64,000 bases of DNA from Trema orientale. Lineage: Eukaryota > Streptophyta > Magnoliopsida > Rosales > Cannabaceae. The translations under genes were made by a program, and so were the position numbers. Of the stretch, positions 11,500 through 21,806 are shown piece by piece; the stretch's first letter is position 1; each line of letters opens with the position of its first letter. The stretch lies in the NCBI GenBank assembly GCA_002914845.1, contig JXTC01000027.1, positions 935,201 to 999,200 on the forward strand, in the 5' to 3' direction. Under the pieces are notes generated by a model. The model saw nothing but the letters and a program-made list of their open reading frames with translations, searched no databases and was not told where the DNA came from.

Positions 11500-12300
11500 T
11501 GTATGAGTTGTCTTCCTTCTTCGATGCTCTATAATTTTCCTTTAAGTGGCTAGTCTTACCACAGTTCCAGCACTCTAGTTTTCTTCTTGGTCTGGACTTG
11601 TCTTTACCACTCCTTGATTTGGATCTGCCGCAACCTCACTTAGAATTCCTCTCGTTATTTCTGCCTTTGTTCTCGAGATTTAAGGCAGAACTTGATGATG
11701 TTCCTTCACTAGAATCTACTCTCCGCGCTTCCTCGGCGAGAACTCTATCCCTGATATCATTGAACTGTAACTTCTTTTTTCCAACAGAATTATTAACTGC
11801 CGCTCTCATAGGTTCCTAACTATTCGGTAAAGATGCCAAAAGAATGAGAGCACGGATCTCATCATCAAAATTGATTTTAATAAACGTCAATTATGAGACG
11901 ATCGTGTTGAACTCGTTGATGTATGCTGCTACTGAAGTACCTTCTCTCATCTTTAAATTAAACAACTTCTTCATCAAATGAACTTTGTTTTTTGCCGACA
12001 ATTTCTCATATATATCTGACAAGATGCTTATCATTGCTACTGTGGTTTTCACCTCTACTACATTGTGAGCAACATCTCTTGTTAGCGTCAATCAGATTAC
12101 GCCTAATACCTGTTGATCAAGGACTTTCTATTCGTTGTCCTCCATTTTCTCTGGGTTCATCCCTGACAGAGGCTGATGTAATTTCTTGTTATGTAAAAAA
12201 TCTCTAATCTGTAATTTCCAGAATGAGAAATCTGAACTGTCGAATTTGCTGATACAGGGTCCTGATCTATCATCTCCAACCATACTGTTGACTTTTCATA
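11500..12300 (-). pseudogene. Copia gag remnant
   Basis: Nucleocapsid/capsid protein remnant. The open piece 11891-12091 reads through IYEKLSAKNKVHLMKKLFNLKMREGTSV, the UBN2-type Gag core (L-MKEGTSV followed by INEFNTI is diagnostic). The zinc knuckle CWNCGKTSHLK follows near 11560. Stops and frameshifts separate these pieces, and the start codon is not clear because the leader contains a tandem repeat. Confidence 0.85.
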
Positions 12301-12303
12301 TAA

Positions 12304-12375
12304 GTGAACAATACCGTATGTGTGAATAGTGTCGTATACGTGAATAATGCCATATACGTGAATAGTACCATACGT
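12304..12375. repeat. 18-bp minisatellite, 4 copies, in retrotransposon leader
   Basis: Four back-to-back 18-bp units beginning GTGAA (12304, 12322, 12340, 12358), each ending in TAT(A/G)C/GT. It sits between the primer-binding site and gag, in the leader where packaging signals usually lie. Confidence 0.85.
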
Positions 12376-12398
12376 ATGAGCAATACTCAACCTGGCGC

Positions 12399-12410
12399 GC
12401 TCTGATATCA
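12399..12410 (-). promoter_or_regulatory. Primer-binding site, tRNA-iMet type
   Basis: Minus strand reads TGATATCAGAGC, one change from the consensus TGGTATCAGAGC, two bases inside the 5' LTR. Confidence 0.9.
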
Positions 12411-12412
12411 GT

Positions 12413-12948
12413 TGTTAGGGAAATAGCTTCTCCAATAGACACACACAATTGCGAAAGCGATAAATAAAGTAAAATAAGGAGACCTATAATTTACGTGGTT
12501 CACCAATTTGGCTACATCCACGGAACTGCTACAAATCTTTTCCTATAAGAAGAAAATTTACACAGCATTTATAAATACTCACAACTCACAACTCTGATCT
12601 CAATTCGACCCAAAAATGTTTCTCACAAAAATTCTTTCAGGAACTTTTTAATTGAAGCTCTTTTTTTGTCTCTCTGTATTGAGATTTTTTCGTGTTGAGA
12701 AGAATTTTTGAAACTGAGAAGGGGGATATTTATAGTTGATACCATCTCTCAGCTTGGTGCCAAATGCAATTCAGAGCCGAAATTAAAGAATGTGGCGCCT
12801 CATTCAAAGACATCAGTGCCTCCCTTTTTTGACTCTTTTTTATTATTTCTTTTTCATATGCTTCTTACCAAAAAAACAGGCGCCCATGCTTTTTCACCTT
12901 TTTTTTTTTTTTTTTTTCGTTTTCATAAAAACAAGTTCTTGCTTGACA
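12413..12948 (-). repeat. 5' LTR of copia element
   Basis: On + it runs from TGTTAGGG to TTGACA and is followed by AATAG, matching the duplication at 7815-7819. It contains a long poly-T run at 12899-12917. Confidence 0.93.
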
Positions 12949-13261
12949 AATAGAACAAAGAAAAGGTTCATCATTTTACGGCATCAACCAGTATGAATAA
13001 GGAAAGTCCAATTTTGTTTTTCTTTTAAATAAATTAAAAATAAATAAATATATCATTGGCAAGTAAGCCCTAGTGGCACAAACCATTGAAAGCCATGTTT
13101 CTCGTGATATAACCTGTTCGGGTTAAATAGCACATCTCTAGTCCACTCTAGAAAATTGGCCTAACGTGCTGAGCCCATGGGCCCAATGTCCATCCTTCTT
13201 AGCTCACTTGTGTTGTCGCCTCTTTTGCATCCTATTATCCAAATCTGACTTATTACATGTT
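12949..13261. other. Intergenic, no gene seen
   Basis: Short unique-looking stretch between the copia element and the Mutator-like element. No reading frame, RNA gene or clear repeat was recognised. Confidence 0.6.
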
Positions 13262-14421
13262 GGGTTTTTAGCATGATTAGCTGCTAAATTTTATTTTTTG
13301 TTGATTTATAATGTGGCCCTTAAATTATTTTTTTGGCAATTAGAACGTTAAATTTATAAAACCATTGAAATCTACCTATTTTAGTTAGTGTTCTCAAATT
13401 TTGAATAGATTTAGACATGTGCTAGTCATGTGCAAGTTTTTTAAGGGTAGAATGGGTATCTCACTTAGTTTGGAGACAAAAATAACAAATGAGAATTTGG
13501 AAGGAAAAAAAAGGTTTTGAAATTCAATTTTTTAAACAATTAAAGAATAAATAAAATTTGACTCACTTAAATGTTGATTTGAGTAACTTAAACTTATTTA
13601 GAATTATTTAAGAGCATTATTTAAGAGGGGAAGCTAGCTTTTCAAAATAATAATAATAATAATAAGCGGAATATAACTTTAAAAAGACGGAATTTTTTTT
13701 TTTAGACCCATGTACCCAGCCAAGAATGAGTTGTTGTGAAGCAAACCAACTCCATGGTCAATTAATCTTAGGGTTACCGAGGTATAGGCAACCCCTGTGA
13801 GGTGGGCTTCTTCCCTCATGGCAGCCATGGAGGTTTTAGGTGGATGTATATATAATATATATTATATATTATTCTATATTTAACTATATGTATTATTTAA
13901 TTTTAATTAAATGTAATTTTTATCTTTAAGAGCAGTTAAGTATTTTAGTAATGTTTTTGAGTTAATTTTAAAGGCTAAATTATTTATAATATTAATTTGA
14001 CATTTTTATATTTTATTAAATGCTTTCATATTGAAATCCAATCAATGTTTTATTTTTTTTCCAAAAAATAAATAGATTTTATTTTTGAAGTTTAGCTTTG
14101 TTAGATTGAGTATGTCATTATAATTTAGAGTTATTTTGTTTATTCTTTAATTATTTAGAAATTTGATTTTAAAACTCTTTTTCCCTCCAAACTCTCTCAT
14201 TTTTCATTATGCTAATCAAATAAGATACCCATTATGCCCTTAAAAAACTTGCACATGGCTAGCACATGTCTTAATCCATCCAAAATTTGACAGTCATTAG
14301 CGAAAATTAGTAAATTACAATGATTTTATAACTTTAGAGTCCTAATTGCTTAAAAAAATATAGTTCAGGGGCCACATTGTAAATAAACGAAAAATTCAAG
14401 GGTTAGTCATGTCAAAAACCC
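13262..14421. mobile_element. Non-autonomous Mutator-like element (MULE), long TIRs
   Basis: The ends are GGGTTTTTAGCATGA and, on the other strand, GGGTTTTTGACATGA. The left arm (about 13262-13520) is the diverged reverse complement of the right arm (about 14165-14421), sharing ATGTGGCCC, ACATGTGCTAG and TGCAAGTTTTTTAAGGG blocks. Flanks are TTACATGTT (13253-13261) and TTACATATT (14422-14430), a 9-bp target duplication with one mismatch, which is the Mutator hallmark. The interior has no transposase. The short GC-richer piece at 13705-13850 may be captured host sequence. Confidence 0.88.
13650..13668. repeat. (AAT)n microsatellite
   Basis: About six AAT units inside the Mutator-like element. 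Confidence 0.8.
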
Positions 14422-14430
14422 TTACATATT

Positions 14431-15083
14431 TGGTGCACGAGATAGGTCTGGAATAAGAATTATATATTTATCCTAATCCATGTTTGATATTAATTTGAAA
14501 ATGGAATAAATAATCCATATCTCAAAATTAGTCTCAATATTTAAATGGAATAACTAAATTTCTTTTAAATTAAATGTGTTGAATCATTAATCCAACACTT
14601 CTTTTTTTAGTAGGCCCACTTCCATTCCACCTTTAAAAGACTTTTCAATTATTTTTAGATTTAATTAAATTGAATGAAAATACCTGTATTCCATGTACTA
14701 ATGCTAGCGGGTCTTACTTTGTAAAAACTTAGTAAAACACCTCGACCAATTATCTGAATCCCATTTTTATCCGGAAACTCCAAAATGTCTCTATTTCGAG
14801 GGTCAAGATGGGGAATTTTTACCGTCTATTTATGATGAAAAAGTGATGTAAGTGGTTAAATGAGACAAAAGAAAAATTCAGATGCCAAAATAGGAACTTT
14901 TCAAAATTAATAAGATTTAAGTAATACAAGATTATGTGTACTAGTCTAATCCAACACTGGACCAAATATAAAATATTATAGGCATATATTATCCCAATCC
15001 ACGCCAATCTGATGTAATGTAATAACTCCCTATCCATTTGTGCTTACCAAACACACTCGTATACTCTTATGCCAGGAAAGAAA
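14431..15083. other. Intergenic, possible degraded inverted-repeat element
   Basis: The beginning (TTTGGTGCACGAGATAGG near 14430) faintly resembles the reverse complement of 14990-15055 (TTTGGTAAGCACAAATGG), and both sides carry ATCCTAATCCA-like or ATCCCAATCCA-like blocks. This could be an old MITE, but no target duplication was found. No gene was seen. Confidence 0.3.
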
Positions 15084-15093
15084 TATTTAAAAA

Positions 15094-15450
15094 GGATAAT
15101 TGCAGAAAAAAAATCCTGAAGTCTGGATATTTTGCAGTTTAAACTTTGAAGTTTGGACTTTGTAAAATAATACGATTACGAATTTCTGAAAATTAATACC
15201 CTAGGTTAATTTTTAATTTTAACTGATAAAATACAATAATATCCTCAAAATTAAGATGAATAATATAGATTAATCTAATTTTAATAAAAGATATTACCGT
15301 TTTTTCGTTCCTAAAATTGGTCAGAAAATATGTTCAGGGTATTAATATTCAAAAATTCTTAATATCAGAGTATTATCTTGCAAAATCCAAACTTCAGGTT
15401 TTAAATTGCAGAACACGCAAACTTCATGGTATTTTTTTTGCAATTATTCC
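15094..15450. mobile_element. 357-bp MITE with perfect 10-bp target duplication
   Basis: It starts GGATAATTGCA and ends TGCAATTATTCC; the inverted arms extend about 110 bp with blocks such as GAAGTTTGGA and ATTAATACCCT in both. TATTTAAAAA flanks both sides exactly (15084-15093 and 15451-15460). A 9-11-bp duplication and long arms fit a small Mutator-type MITE. It has no coding content. Confidence 0.9.
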
Positions 15451-15537
15451 TATTTAAAAAAATAAATATTTGAATTAATTTCAGTTTCATTAATTAGTCT
15501 TTACGTAATTAAAACTATACAAGAGCTATCTTTCCAA

Positions 15538-15559
15538 ATATATATATATATATATATAT
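15538..15559. repeat. (TA)11 microsatellite
   Basis: Uninterrupted TA dinucleotides. Confidence 0.95.
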
Positions 15560-15569
15560 GGGCATCAAT

Positions 15570-15786
15570 CTAGTAGGTATTTTTTTTTCTACTTATACAT
15601 AAGTACTATTTTGACCAATTATAATTTATAATGCACATTTTTTTATGTTAAAAAATAAGAGACAGGAATAACAGTAATGATGCATGATTTTTCATGTATA
15701 TCATTATACCCGTTAGATCACTATTAGATGATGATCCAACGACTAAATAAAAATACCTATACATAAGTGAAAAAAAAAACTACTGA
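15570..15786. mobile_element. Small inverted-repeat element (MITE)
   Basis: Left end TAGTAGGTATTTTTTTT with CTTATACATAAGT is mirrored by ACATAAGTG plus an A-run and CTACTG at the right end. Arms are about 30-35 bp and the interior is noncoding. I could not fix the target duplication. Confidence 0.55.
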
Positions 15787-16032
15787 ATTGGCAACCATAT
15801 ATATACAGGAGATAAATACGTTGATGAACAAGTTGTGATAATATTTAGGTCCCCCCCTTCCCTCTCCTCTTTGTTGCATTGGCTTTTCAACTGATTCAAA
15901 AACATAATAATAATAAAAAGCGCTAACTGTAATTTTGAGATGACAATTTTTTCTAGACAAAAAATAACTGCCGCATTATCATGTTTTCCCCTATTGTAAG
16001 GGTGATGGGAAAAATAGGACAAGCAATGAAAC

Positions 16033-16040
16033 ATCTATAA
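16033..16040 (+). promoter_or_regulatory. Possible TATA box of the CNL gene
   Basis: CTATAAAG lies about 850 bp upstream of the start codon and about 85 bp before a pyrimidine-rich probable leader exon (about 16125-16225). Placement is inferred from motif and spacing only. Confidence 0.35.
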
Positions 16041-16124
16041 AGAGGCCATGTTTTTTAAAAGAACATTTGAGAAAATATGAAAACTCAATAATAGTCTATT
16101 GATTTTTGTCATTTTATTGTAGGT

Positions 16125-16888
16125 AGCTTCTCCCACCTTCCCGTGAACTTCACCAAGAAGTCATTACAACTCAGTCCAAGAAGCCGATATTATTGAGGAA
16201 TCCAAGCTTATCTTCAAGAGCTCAGGTATTTTCCCCATCTCTCTCTATTTGATAATGGAAATTCATAAAATCATATTTAAATTCTTAGATTAGGTTTAGG
16301 TACTACATGGATCAATATACTGTTCTTAAATGTTGTAATTATATTAATCAAGTGCTCTTAATTTGGATTTCTAAACGAAAATTGCTACACTTTGATCTTA
16401 GTTGAACAGGTTCAAATGTAGTTGAAAATGCATGCTAAATTTAGGTTCAAGATGATTGTTGGCGGTCCACTCATTCTGACTAGTCGAACTCAATATTGGG
16501 AATTGAAACCTTTTTAGATTTTTAAGCTCGACCATAACGATTGTGTTAGAGTACCCCAGTTGAACACACTATTGAGAGTTGTTATTTTCTTTATTTTGTG
16601 ATCTACTTATGATAAAACATGAGCGCAAGTAATTCCTAGAGACGAAGAGGAAAATAAAGTCTTTTTTCTTTACATTATTGAAAATTGGCCTCTTATCACC
16701 AAATGGCTTTAAAATTAGTTGTCCTATTTAGTGTAAATTCCTCAAGAAAGCAAATATTCTTTACTCAGATATGATCAAAAATTCTCTAAGCTTTCAAATG
16801 CACGACCACAAGAGTTCCTAGAGTTGACCAAGTCAATATTATAGTCAAGTAAGATCTTAACAATTAGTATGCACATAATGTCTTAGGT
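16125..16888 (+). other. Probable 5' leader exon and intron of the CNL gene
   Basis: A non-coding, CT-rich stretch (16125-16225) ends CTCAG/GTATTTT, a good 5' splice site. The following AT-rich sequence reaches TGTCTTAG at 16879-16886, a good 3' splice site only two bases before the ATG. This suggests an intron of about 660 bp in the 5' UTR, a common arrangement for this resistance-gene clade. RNA data are needed to confirm. Confidence 0.45.
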
Positions 16889-19780
16889 ATGCAGTACATA
16901 CATGGTATACTGGAGTTTGCGGTACGACGCAGAAATTTTGAAAGTCTTGATGAAAAGATGCATAGATTGAAACGAAAACTGGACAAGTTAGAAAGCAAAG
17001 AAAGTGACATAAATGAAGAGTTGACATATGCAGAGTCTTTGTCCTTGAAGAAACGAAGGAAGTCTGTTGAAACCTGGTTAACAAATGTTGAAAGGATAAA
17101 AGAGCAAGTCCAACAGATGGAACAAGATGTTCGACAAAGAAGATGGTATGAGTTTTTAAAACTGCAAAATAGCATAGAAAGATCAACAATAGAAGTGGAA
17201 GAACTCATTCAAGAAGGTAGATTTTCTGAAGGACTCACACTTGCAGTGCCTAATCAAAGATACAAATTGATGACACCAGAATTAGTAGGCGAAATGTTTC
17301 GAAAAAATAAAGAGGTGATTTGGGAATGTTTAATGAATGATAAAATATCGATCATCGGTGTATATGGAATGGGGGGAGCTGGAAAAACAACCTTGATTTC
17401 CGATATCTACAACGAACTTCTTAATCATCTAGACGTTTCTGTTTCTTGGGTTACAGCATCACAAAATTGTAGCATCTTTAAACTCCAGTGTGACATTGCC
17501 AAAACCATGAACTTAGATCTTTCAAATGAAGAGGATGAGAGAATAAGAGCAGCGAAACTAGCATTTGCTTTGAATAAAAGAAACAACAATGTACTTATTT
17601 TAGATGATGTATGGGATTATTTTCCTCCAGAGCGGGTGGGAATTTTGATTGGTGTAAACACAAGTAAGTTGATTTTGACAACAAGATCACTGGACGTATG
17701 TCGAAGAATGAGGTGCCAAAAACAGATCAAGGTGATTCCCCTTTCTTATAAAGAATCTTGGAAGTTATTCATGAATACACTAGGTCGTGAAATGAGACTT
17801 TCCTATAAATGTGAAGAAATTGCCGAGGCTCTTGTAGCAGAATGTGATGGTTTGCCACTTGGAATTATTGCCCTGGCAGGAAGCTTGAGGGGAGTGAATG
17901 ACATAAATGAGTGGAGTTATGCATTGGAGAAAATGAGAGAGTCAAACGTCCAACAACATGAGGATGATGTAGAACTCAATAAGGTATTTCGTGGGTTGAT
18001 GTATAGCTATGACAAATTGAAAGATCAAAGAGTGAAAGAGTGCTTCTTATATTGCTCATTATTTCCTGAAGACTACTTGATCAGAAGAGACAAGTTGATA
18101 GAGTATTTTATCGATGAGGGACTAATTGATGGAACAAGTAATAAGCAGGCACAGTTCTACAGGTTCCACACAATACTGAATAAACTTGAGAATGTTTGTT
18201 TGTTAGAAGGTGGAATTTCTAAGTATACTGGAATGATGTGTGTGAAAATGCATGACCTAGTAAGGGATATGGCCATCCAAATTGTAACTAGGAGTCACCC
18301 CAAATGTTTTATAAAAGCTGGAATGAGGTTAAGGAATTTTCCAACAGAAGAAAACTGGACAATGGATCTTGTAAGGGTTTCTTTGATGAAAAATGAAATA
18401 TCAAATATTCCTACCAACACATCACCAAGGTGTCCAAGACTTTCAACGTTGCTACTAAGTGGAAACTCAAAATTAAATAGCATTCCGTATTCTTTTTTTG
18501 TGCATATGGATGGGCTTGTTCTACTAGATCTCTCTGATAACATGTCTATTAAAAGTCTACCAAGTTCAGTCTCTAATTTGGAGAAATTGGCAGCCTTGTT
18601 GCTGGGAGGATGTTGGAATTTGGAATTTGTACCATCTTTATCAAATCTTAGGTCTTTACAGAGGTTGGACCTTTTTGGAACAAAACTTTCAGAAGTACCA
18701 GATGGTTTGCAAGCGCTGACAAGCCTAAGATACCTGAATCTTAACACCCAAAAACTAAAGATGGTACCTGTTGGAATATTACCTAAACTATCTCGTCTCC
18801 AACACCTTGTACTTCAGGAGTGTGAATCATATACTAAACCGATCAGCATAAAAGAGATAGGAAGCTTGACTAAGCTGGAAACTTTTAAGGGCCAATTGTG
18901 TGGCATCAATGACTTTAATGAGTTTGTCAAATCTTGGGAGGAAGGAGGCCCAACTTGTTACCTTCTTCAAATGGGAATACCAATTTCTCGACCGTGGAAG
19001 TTCGATTATTCTTCAAAAGTATATGACAAAACTATTTGTCTAAGTTCCTGCAATATAAGTGAAAGCAAAGATGGAGAAGACTCACTTGTTCTCCCTAAAC
19101 ACGTTGAGTCCTTGCACATTCACCGCTGCCAATATGTAAAATGTCTATGTGATGTTGCCTCCTTGAAGAAAGCAACTGATTTGAGGGAGTGCAAAATTAA
19201 AGATTGTGACGACGTTGAACATTTGCTTTGTTCTTCTTGTTGCAGTTTTCCTATTTTTAAAAGACTGGAATCAATAGACCTTATCAATTTGGTTATGTTA
19301 AGAACTTTGACATCATCAGCGTCGGAAAGTAGAATCTTTTGCTATCTGAAGAAACTTTCACTATCTAAATGTCCAAATGTGAAGAGGTTGTTCACGTATG
19401 CCTTGTCGTCGAACCTCCAAAACCTTGAAAGCCTAACTGTTTATGGTTGTCAGCAAATGGTGGAAATAATAGGAGAAGCATCAGATCATGAAGATAATAA
19501 CATATTATCTTTTCCAAAATTAAATCGTCTAGAACTGTTGAGCTTGCCAGAATTGGAGAGATTTTGTAACAATGATATGAAGCCAATAGCTTCTGATTCT
19601 CTCCAAGTAATCTCTATCAGTGATTGTCCGAGGCTTCAGAGGATTCCTCTTCTTAGAGAATTACTATGTCCTCCCCCTTCTCTTAGATTTATTTTTTGCA
19701 AAAAAATATGGTGGGAATCGTTGAAATGGGACCATTCAAACGCTAAAGATCTCCTTCAACCCTTCTGTCGGCTCCGTTAG
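16889..19780 (+). CDS. CC-NB-ARC-LRR disease resistance protein (RPS2/RPS5-like CNL)
   Basis: Predicted cytoplasmic or membrane-associated immune receptor that senses pathogen effectors or their host targets, then switches from ADP- to ATP-bound form to trigger defence. The 963-residue single-exon frame is intact. Order: coiled coil (about 15-110) with the conserved WLTNVERI; P-loop VYGMGGAGKTTL (158-169); kinase-2 LILDDVW (236-242); RNBS-B KLILTTRS (260-267); GLPLGI (321-326); RNBS-D CFLYCSLFPED (385-395); MHD motif KMHDLVRDMA (453-462); then about 450 residues of irregular LRRs. It ends with the CPPPSLR...WWESLKWDH tail common in this clade. The kinase-2 tryptophan is the non-TIR signature. 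All nucleotide-binding motifs are canonical, so it may be functional. The N-terminus looks slightly shorter than relatives; the start was chosen as the first ATG after a probable splice site. Confidence 0.96.
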   Translation: MQYIHGILEFAVRRRNFESLDEKMHRLKRKLDKLESKESDINEELTYAESLSLKKRRKSVETWLTNVERIKEQVQQMEQDVRQRRWYEFLKLQNSIERSTIEVEELIQEGRFSEGLTLAVPNQRYKLMTPELVGEMFRKNKEVIWECLMNDKISIIGVYGMGGAGKTTLISDIYNELLNHLDVSVSWVTASQNCSIFKLQCDIAKTMNLDLSNEEDERIRAAKLAFALNKRNNNVLILDDVWDYFPPERVGILIGVNTSKLILTTRSLDVCRRMRCQKQIKVIPLSYKESWKLFMNTLGREMRLSYKCEEIAEALVAECDGLPLGIIALAGSLRGVNDINEWSYALEKMRESNVQQHEDDVELNKVFRGLMYSYDKLKDQRVKECFLYCSLFPEDYLIRRDKLIEYFIDEGLIDGTSNKQAQFYRFHTILNKLENVCLLEGGISKYTGMMCVKMHDLVRDMAIQIVTRSHPKCFIKAGMRLRNFPTEENWTMDLVRVSLMKNEISNIPTNTSPRCPRLSTLLLSGNSKLNSIPYSFFVHMDGLVLLDLSDNMSIKSLPSSVSNLEKLAALLLGGCWNLEFVPSLSNLRSLQRLDLFGTKLSEVPDGLQALTSLRYLNLNTQKLKMVPVGILPKLSRLQHLVLQECESYTKPISIKEIGSLTKLETFKGQLCGINDFNEFVKSWEEGGPTCYLLQMGIPISRPWKFDYSSKVYDKTICLSSCNISESKDGEDSLVLPKHVESLHIHRCQYVKCLCDVASLKKATDLRECKIKDCDDVEHLLCSSCCSFPIFKRLESIDLINLVMLRTLTSSASESRIFCYLKKLSLSKCPNVKRLFTYALSSNLQNLESLTVYGCQQMVEIIGEASDHEDNNILSFPKLNRLELLSLPELERFCNNDMKPIASDSLQVISISDCPRLQRIPLLRELLCPPPSLRFIFCKKIWWESLKWDHSNAKDLLQPFCRLR

Positions 19781-19882
19781 AGCCTAGAGGATAGTGTGCC
19801 AGTATCTTCTCCGGATGATTGAACGCTGAAGGTATGCCACTATATTCATAACATATATCCATTTCTTATTGTCAATAATATT
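19781..19882 (+). other. 3' UTR start of the CNL gene
   Basis: A possible 5' splice site (GAAG/GTATGC at 19828-19837) suggests a 3' UTR intron. The stretch is interrupted at 19883 by an LTR-type insertion; the host sequence resumes at 24996. Confidence 0.4.
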
Positions 19883-20805
19883 TGTCACGCCTCAAGATCA
19901 AGACCAAGGACGTGGCAACTGACGTGGCAACTGCCACATGTCCATAAGGATAAACCTCATAAATATGAAAAGCTTCGAACCAATTATAATTAAACCAAAA
20001 CAAATCTATTAATAACACCCAAAATACCTCATTATAACAAAACACCAAATCAATTTGCTGTGTTTTACCATCTTAGACCAAAACTAAAAAATCTATAACT
20101 TTTAATCCAGACATCCAAATCACGTAATTTTGTTCTCGTTTTATACCTTATAGCTAGAGGAATTATTTAAAATATAAATCATTCATAGAATTATGAGTGA
20201 AATAAACAGATGTTTAAATAATTCTAAACCCTAGACGATGGATTAGCCCCAAGAATCCTAAACAATAGATTCATAATTGATGAGGAGGAGTTTTTTAGCT
20301 TAGAGAATTGACAATCAACCTTCTTGCGCTCCTTTCTCTTCTGCCAAGCACTCAGACATTCTCATCTCCCTCTATAGAGCATTTATTTATTTTTTCTTCT
20401 GTCAGACTCTGGAAGATGATACGTATAGAGTTTCCTTGTAATATCAAGTCTATCTTATAATATGATTTTTTTCATGTGTTTTAAATCTATAGTTATAATA
20501 AGTGAAATGGATATGTACTAAAAAATTTTTGTGAATACGATTGCAGTGAAATATGCACATGAAAATCACGTTGGACAACGTGCTTAATGAGAATTAAAAT
20601 TTATATGCATTTCATTCATATGTGGTTGTTATAATGTGATTAATTTGTATCTATTATTGAGTTAAGTGAATTATTATAATAATTATTGTTATTTAAATCT
20701 TACTCCAGTTTATATTTGAGTCCAAATAATTTGATAACAAATTTATATGTATATACCTGAGATTTAACTAAGCACACATTATATAAACGAATAAGTATAT
20801 CTATT

Positions 20806-20827
20806 GATATTATTATTATTATTATTA
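20806..20827. repeat. (ATT)n microsatellite
   Basis: About seven ATT units. Confidence 0.8.
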
Positions 20828-21592
20828 GTATCATTTTATTATTATAAAATAAGTGTGATGTGCGTAAAGTTTTAATTCCACAAATTTATTTTTATGTATG
20901 TATTAATATATAGATCTTAATTTATTTTGTTACTTGTGTATAGATATGGTTAGCATATACTTGTTATAACAATAAAAAAAGAAAAGAAAAGATGATTAAG
21001 TCAAAAAGGAGAAACGGTTAATGTTTTCTATAACTTTATGAAATCTAATATTAGGTTAATACTTTTAGGTTAATAAAAATATAATAAATGATTAAATAAA
21101 ATTAAAAATATTAGAAAGAGAACTTAACGTGAAAAATCCTATGACAAAAACCTATATATTTTATGTTCTCTCTTGAAAATACAATTAAGCCTCCTCCTAA
21201 ATTTCTCTCTACCTCTTTTTCTCTCATAGTTGCTGAGAGTATTTATGATTTCAAGTGCTTTTGCTTAGTTTTCTTTAATTTTCAATAAGAAGGTAAACTT
21301 TTAAAACACTTGTTTCTCTGAGATTGTTATTTTTGCTGCTGTTAGATCAAAATTCAACCTATGATATCTAGGGCTAAAATGTTTTTTGAACCTAAAATTT
21401 TTATGAGATGTGATGTTATATGTCTACATGATTCCTGTAAATTTTACGTTCATATCTTAATTCTATAATTTATATAAATATTTAAATACATGTTAGTCGT
21501 TACCTAAGAAATCCTGACAGACATACTTGATCAAATTTGTTCTATAATTTTAGAGGGCAAACATTGATATTTAAGGTAAAGGAGGACTTCTC

Positions 21593-21806
21593 AATGGTTA
21601 CAATTTTTTTGTGACCATGGATGGGTACTTAAAAAAGTAGTGATAGCATTAAATTTTTTTGGTCAGCATTAAATTTTTTTGTCAGCATTAAATTTTTTTG
21701 GCCAACCACCAAACTAATAACCACTGTAGGATATTAGATCTAAGGGCTTAAACCATTGTAACCATCCATGGGTAAATATTGTTGTAACCATTTAAACCAA
21801 ACTCTT
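21593..21806. repeat. Possible MITE with internal 21-bp tandem repeat
   Basis: The ends are ATGGTTACAA and, inverted, ATGGTTACAAC; CCATGGATGG occurs near both ends. Inside, AGCATTAAATTTTTTTGG is repeated three times (about 21646-21706). No target duplication is clear. Confidence 0.5.

Larger units (their letters stand above)
7820..12948 (-). mobile_element. Complete but inactive Ty1/copia retrotransposon
   Basis: Both LTRs are present (7820-8363 and 12413-12948), the primer site abuts the 5' LTR, and the element is flanked by identical AATAG at 7815-7819 and 12949-12953, the 5-bp target-site duplication made by copia integrase. The internal order on minus is Gag, protease, integrase, reverse transcriptase, RNase H, which is the copia order. 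Stops and frameshifts interrupt every domain. LTRs differ by many substitutions and small gaps, and the 3' LTR has lost its TG (TTTTAG for TGTTAG), so insertion is old. Confidence 0.95.

Noticed and set aside
16857-17208. Two open frames on the minus strand of 110 and 114 codons
   Set aside because: They lie antisense to the start of the CNL gene and resemble nothing known.
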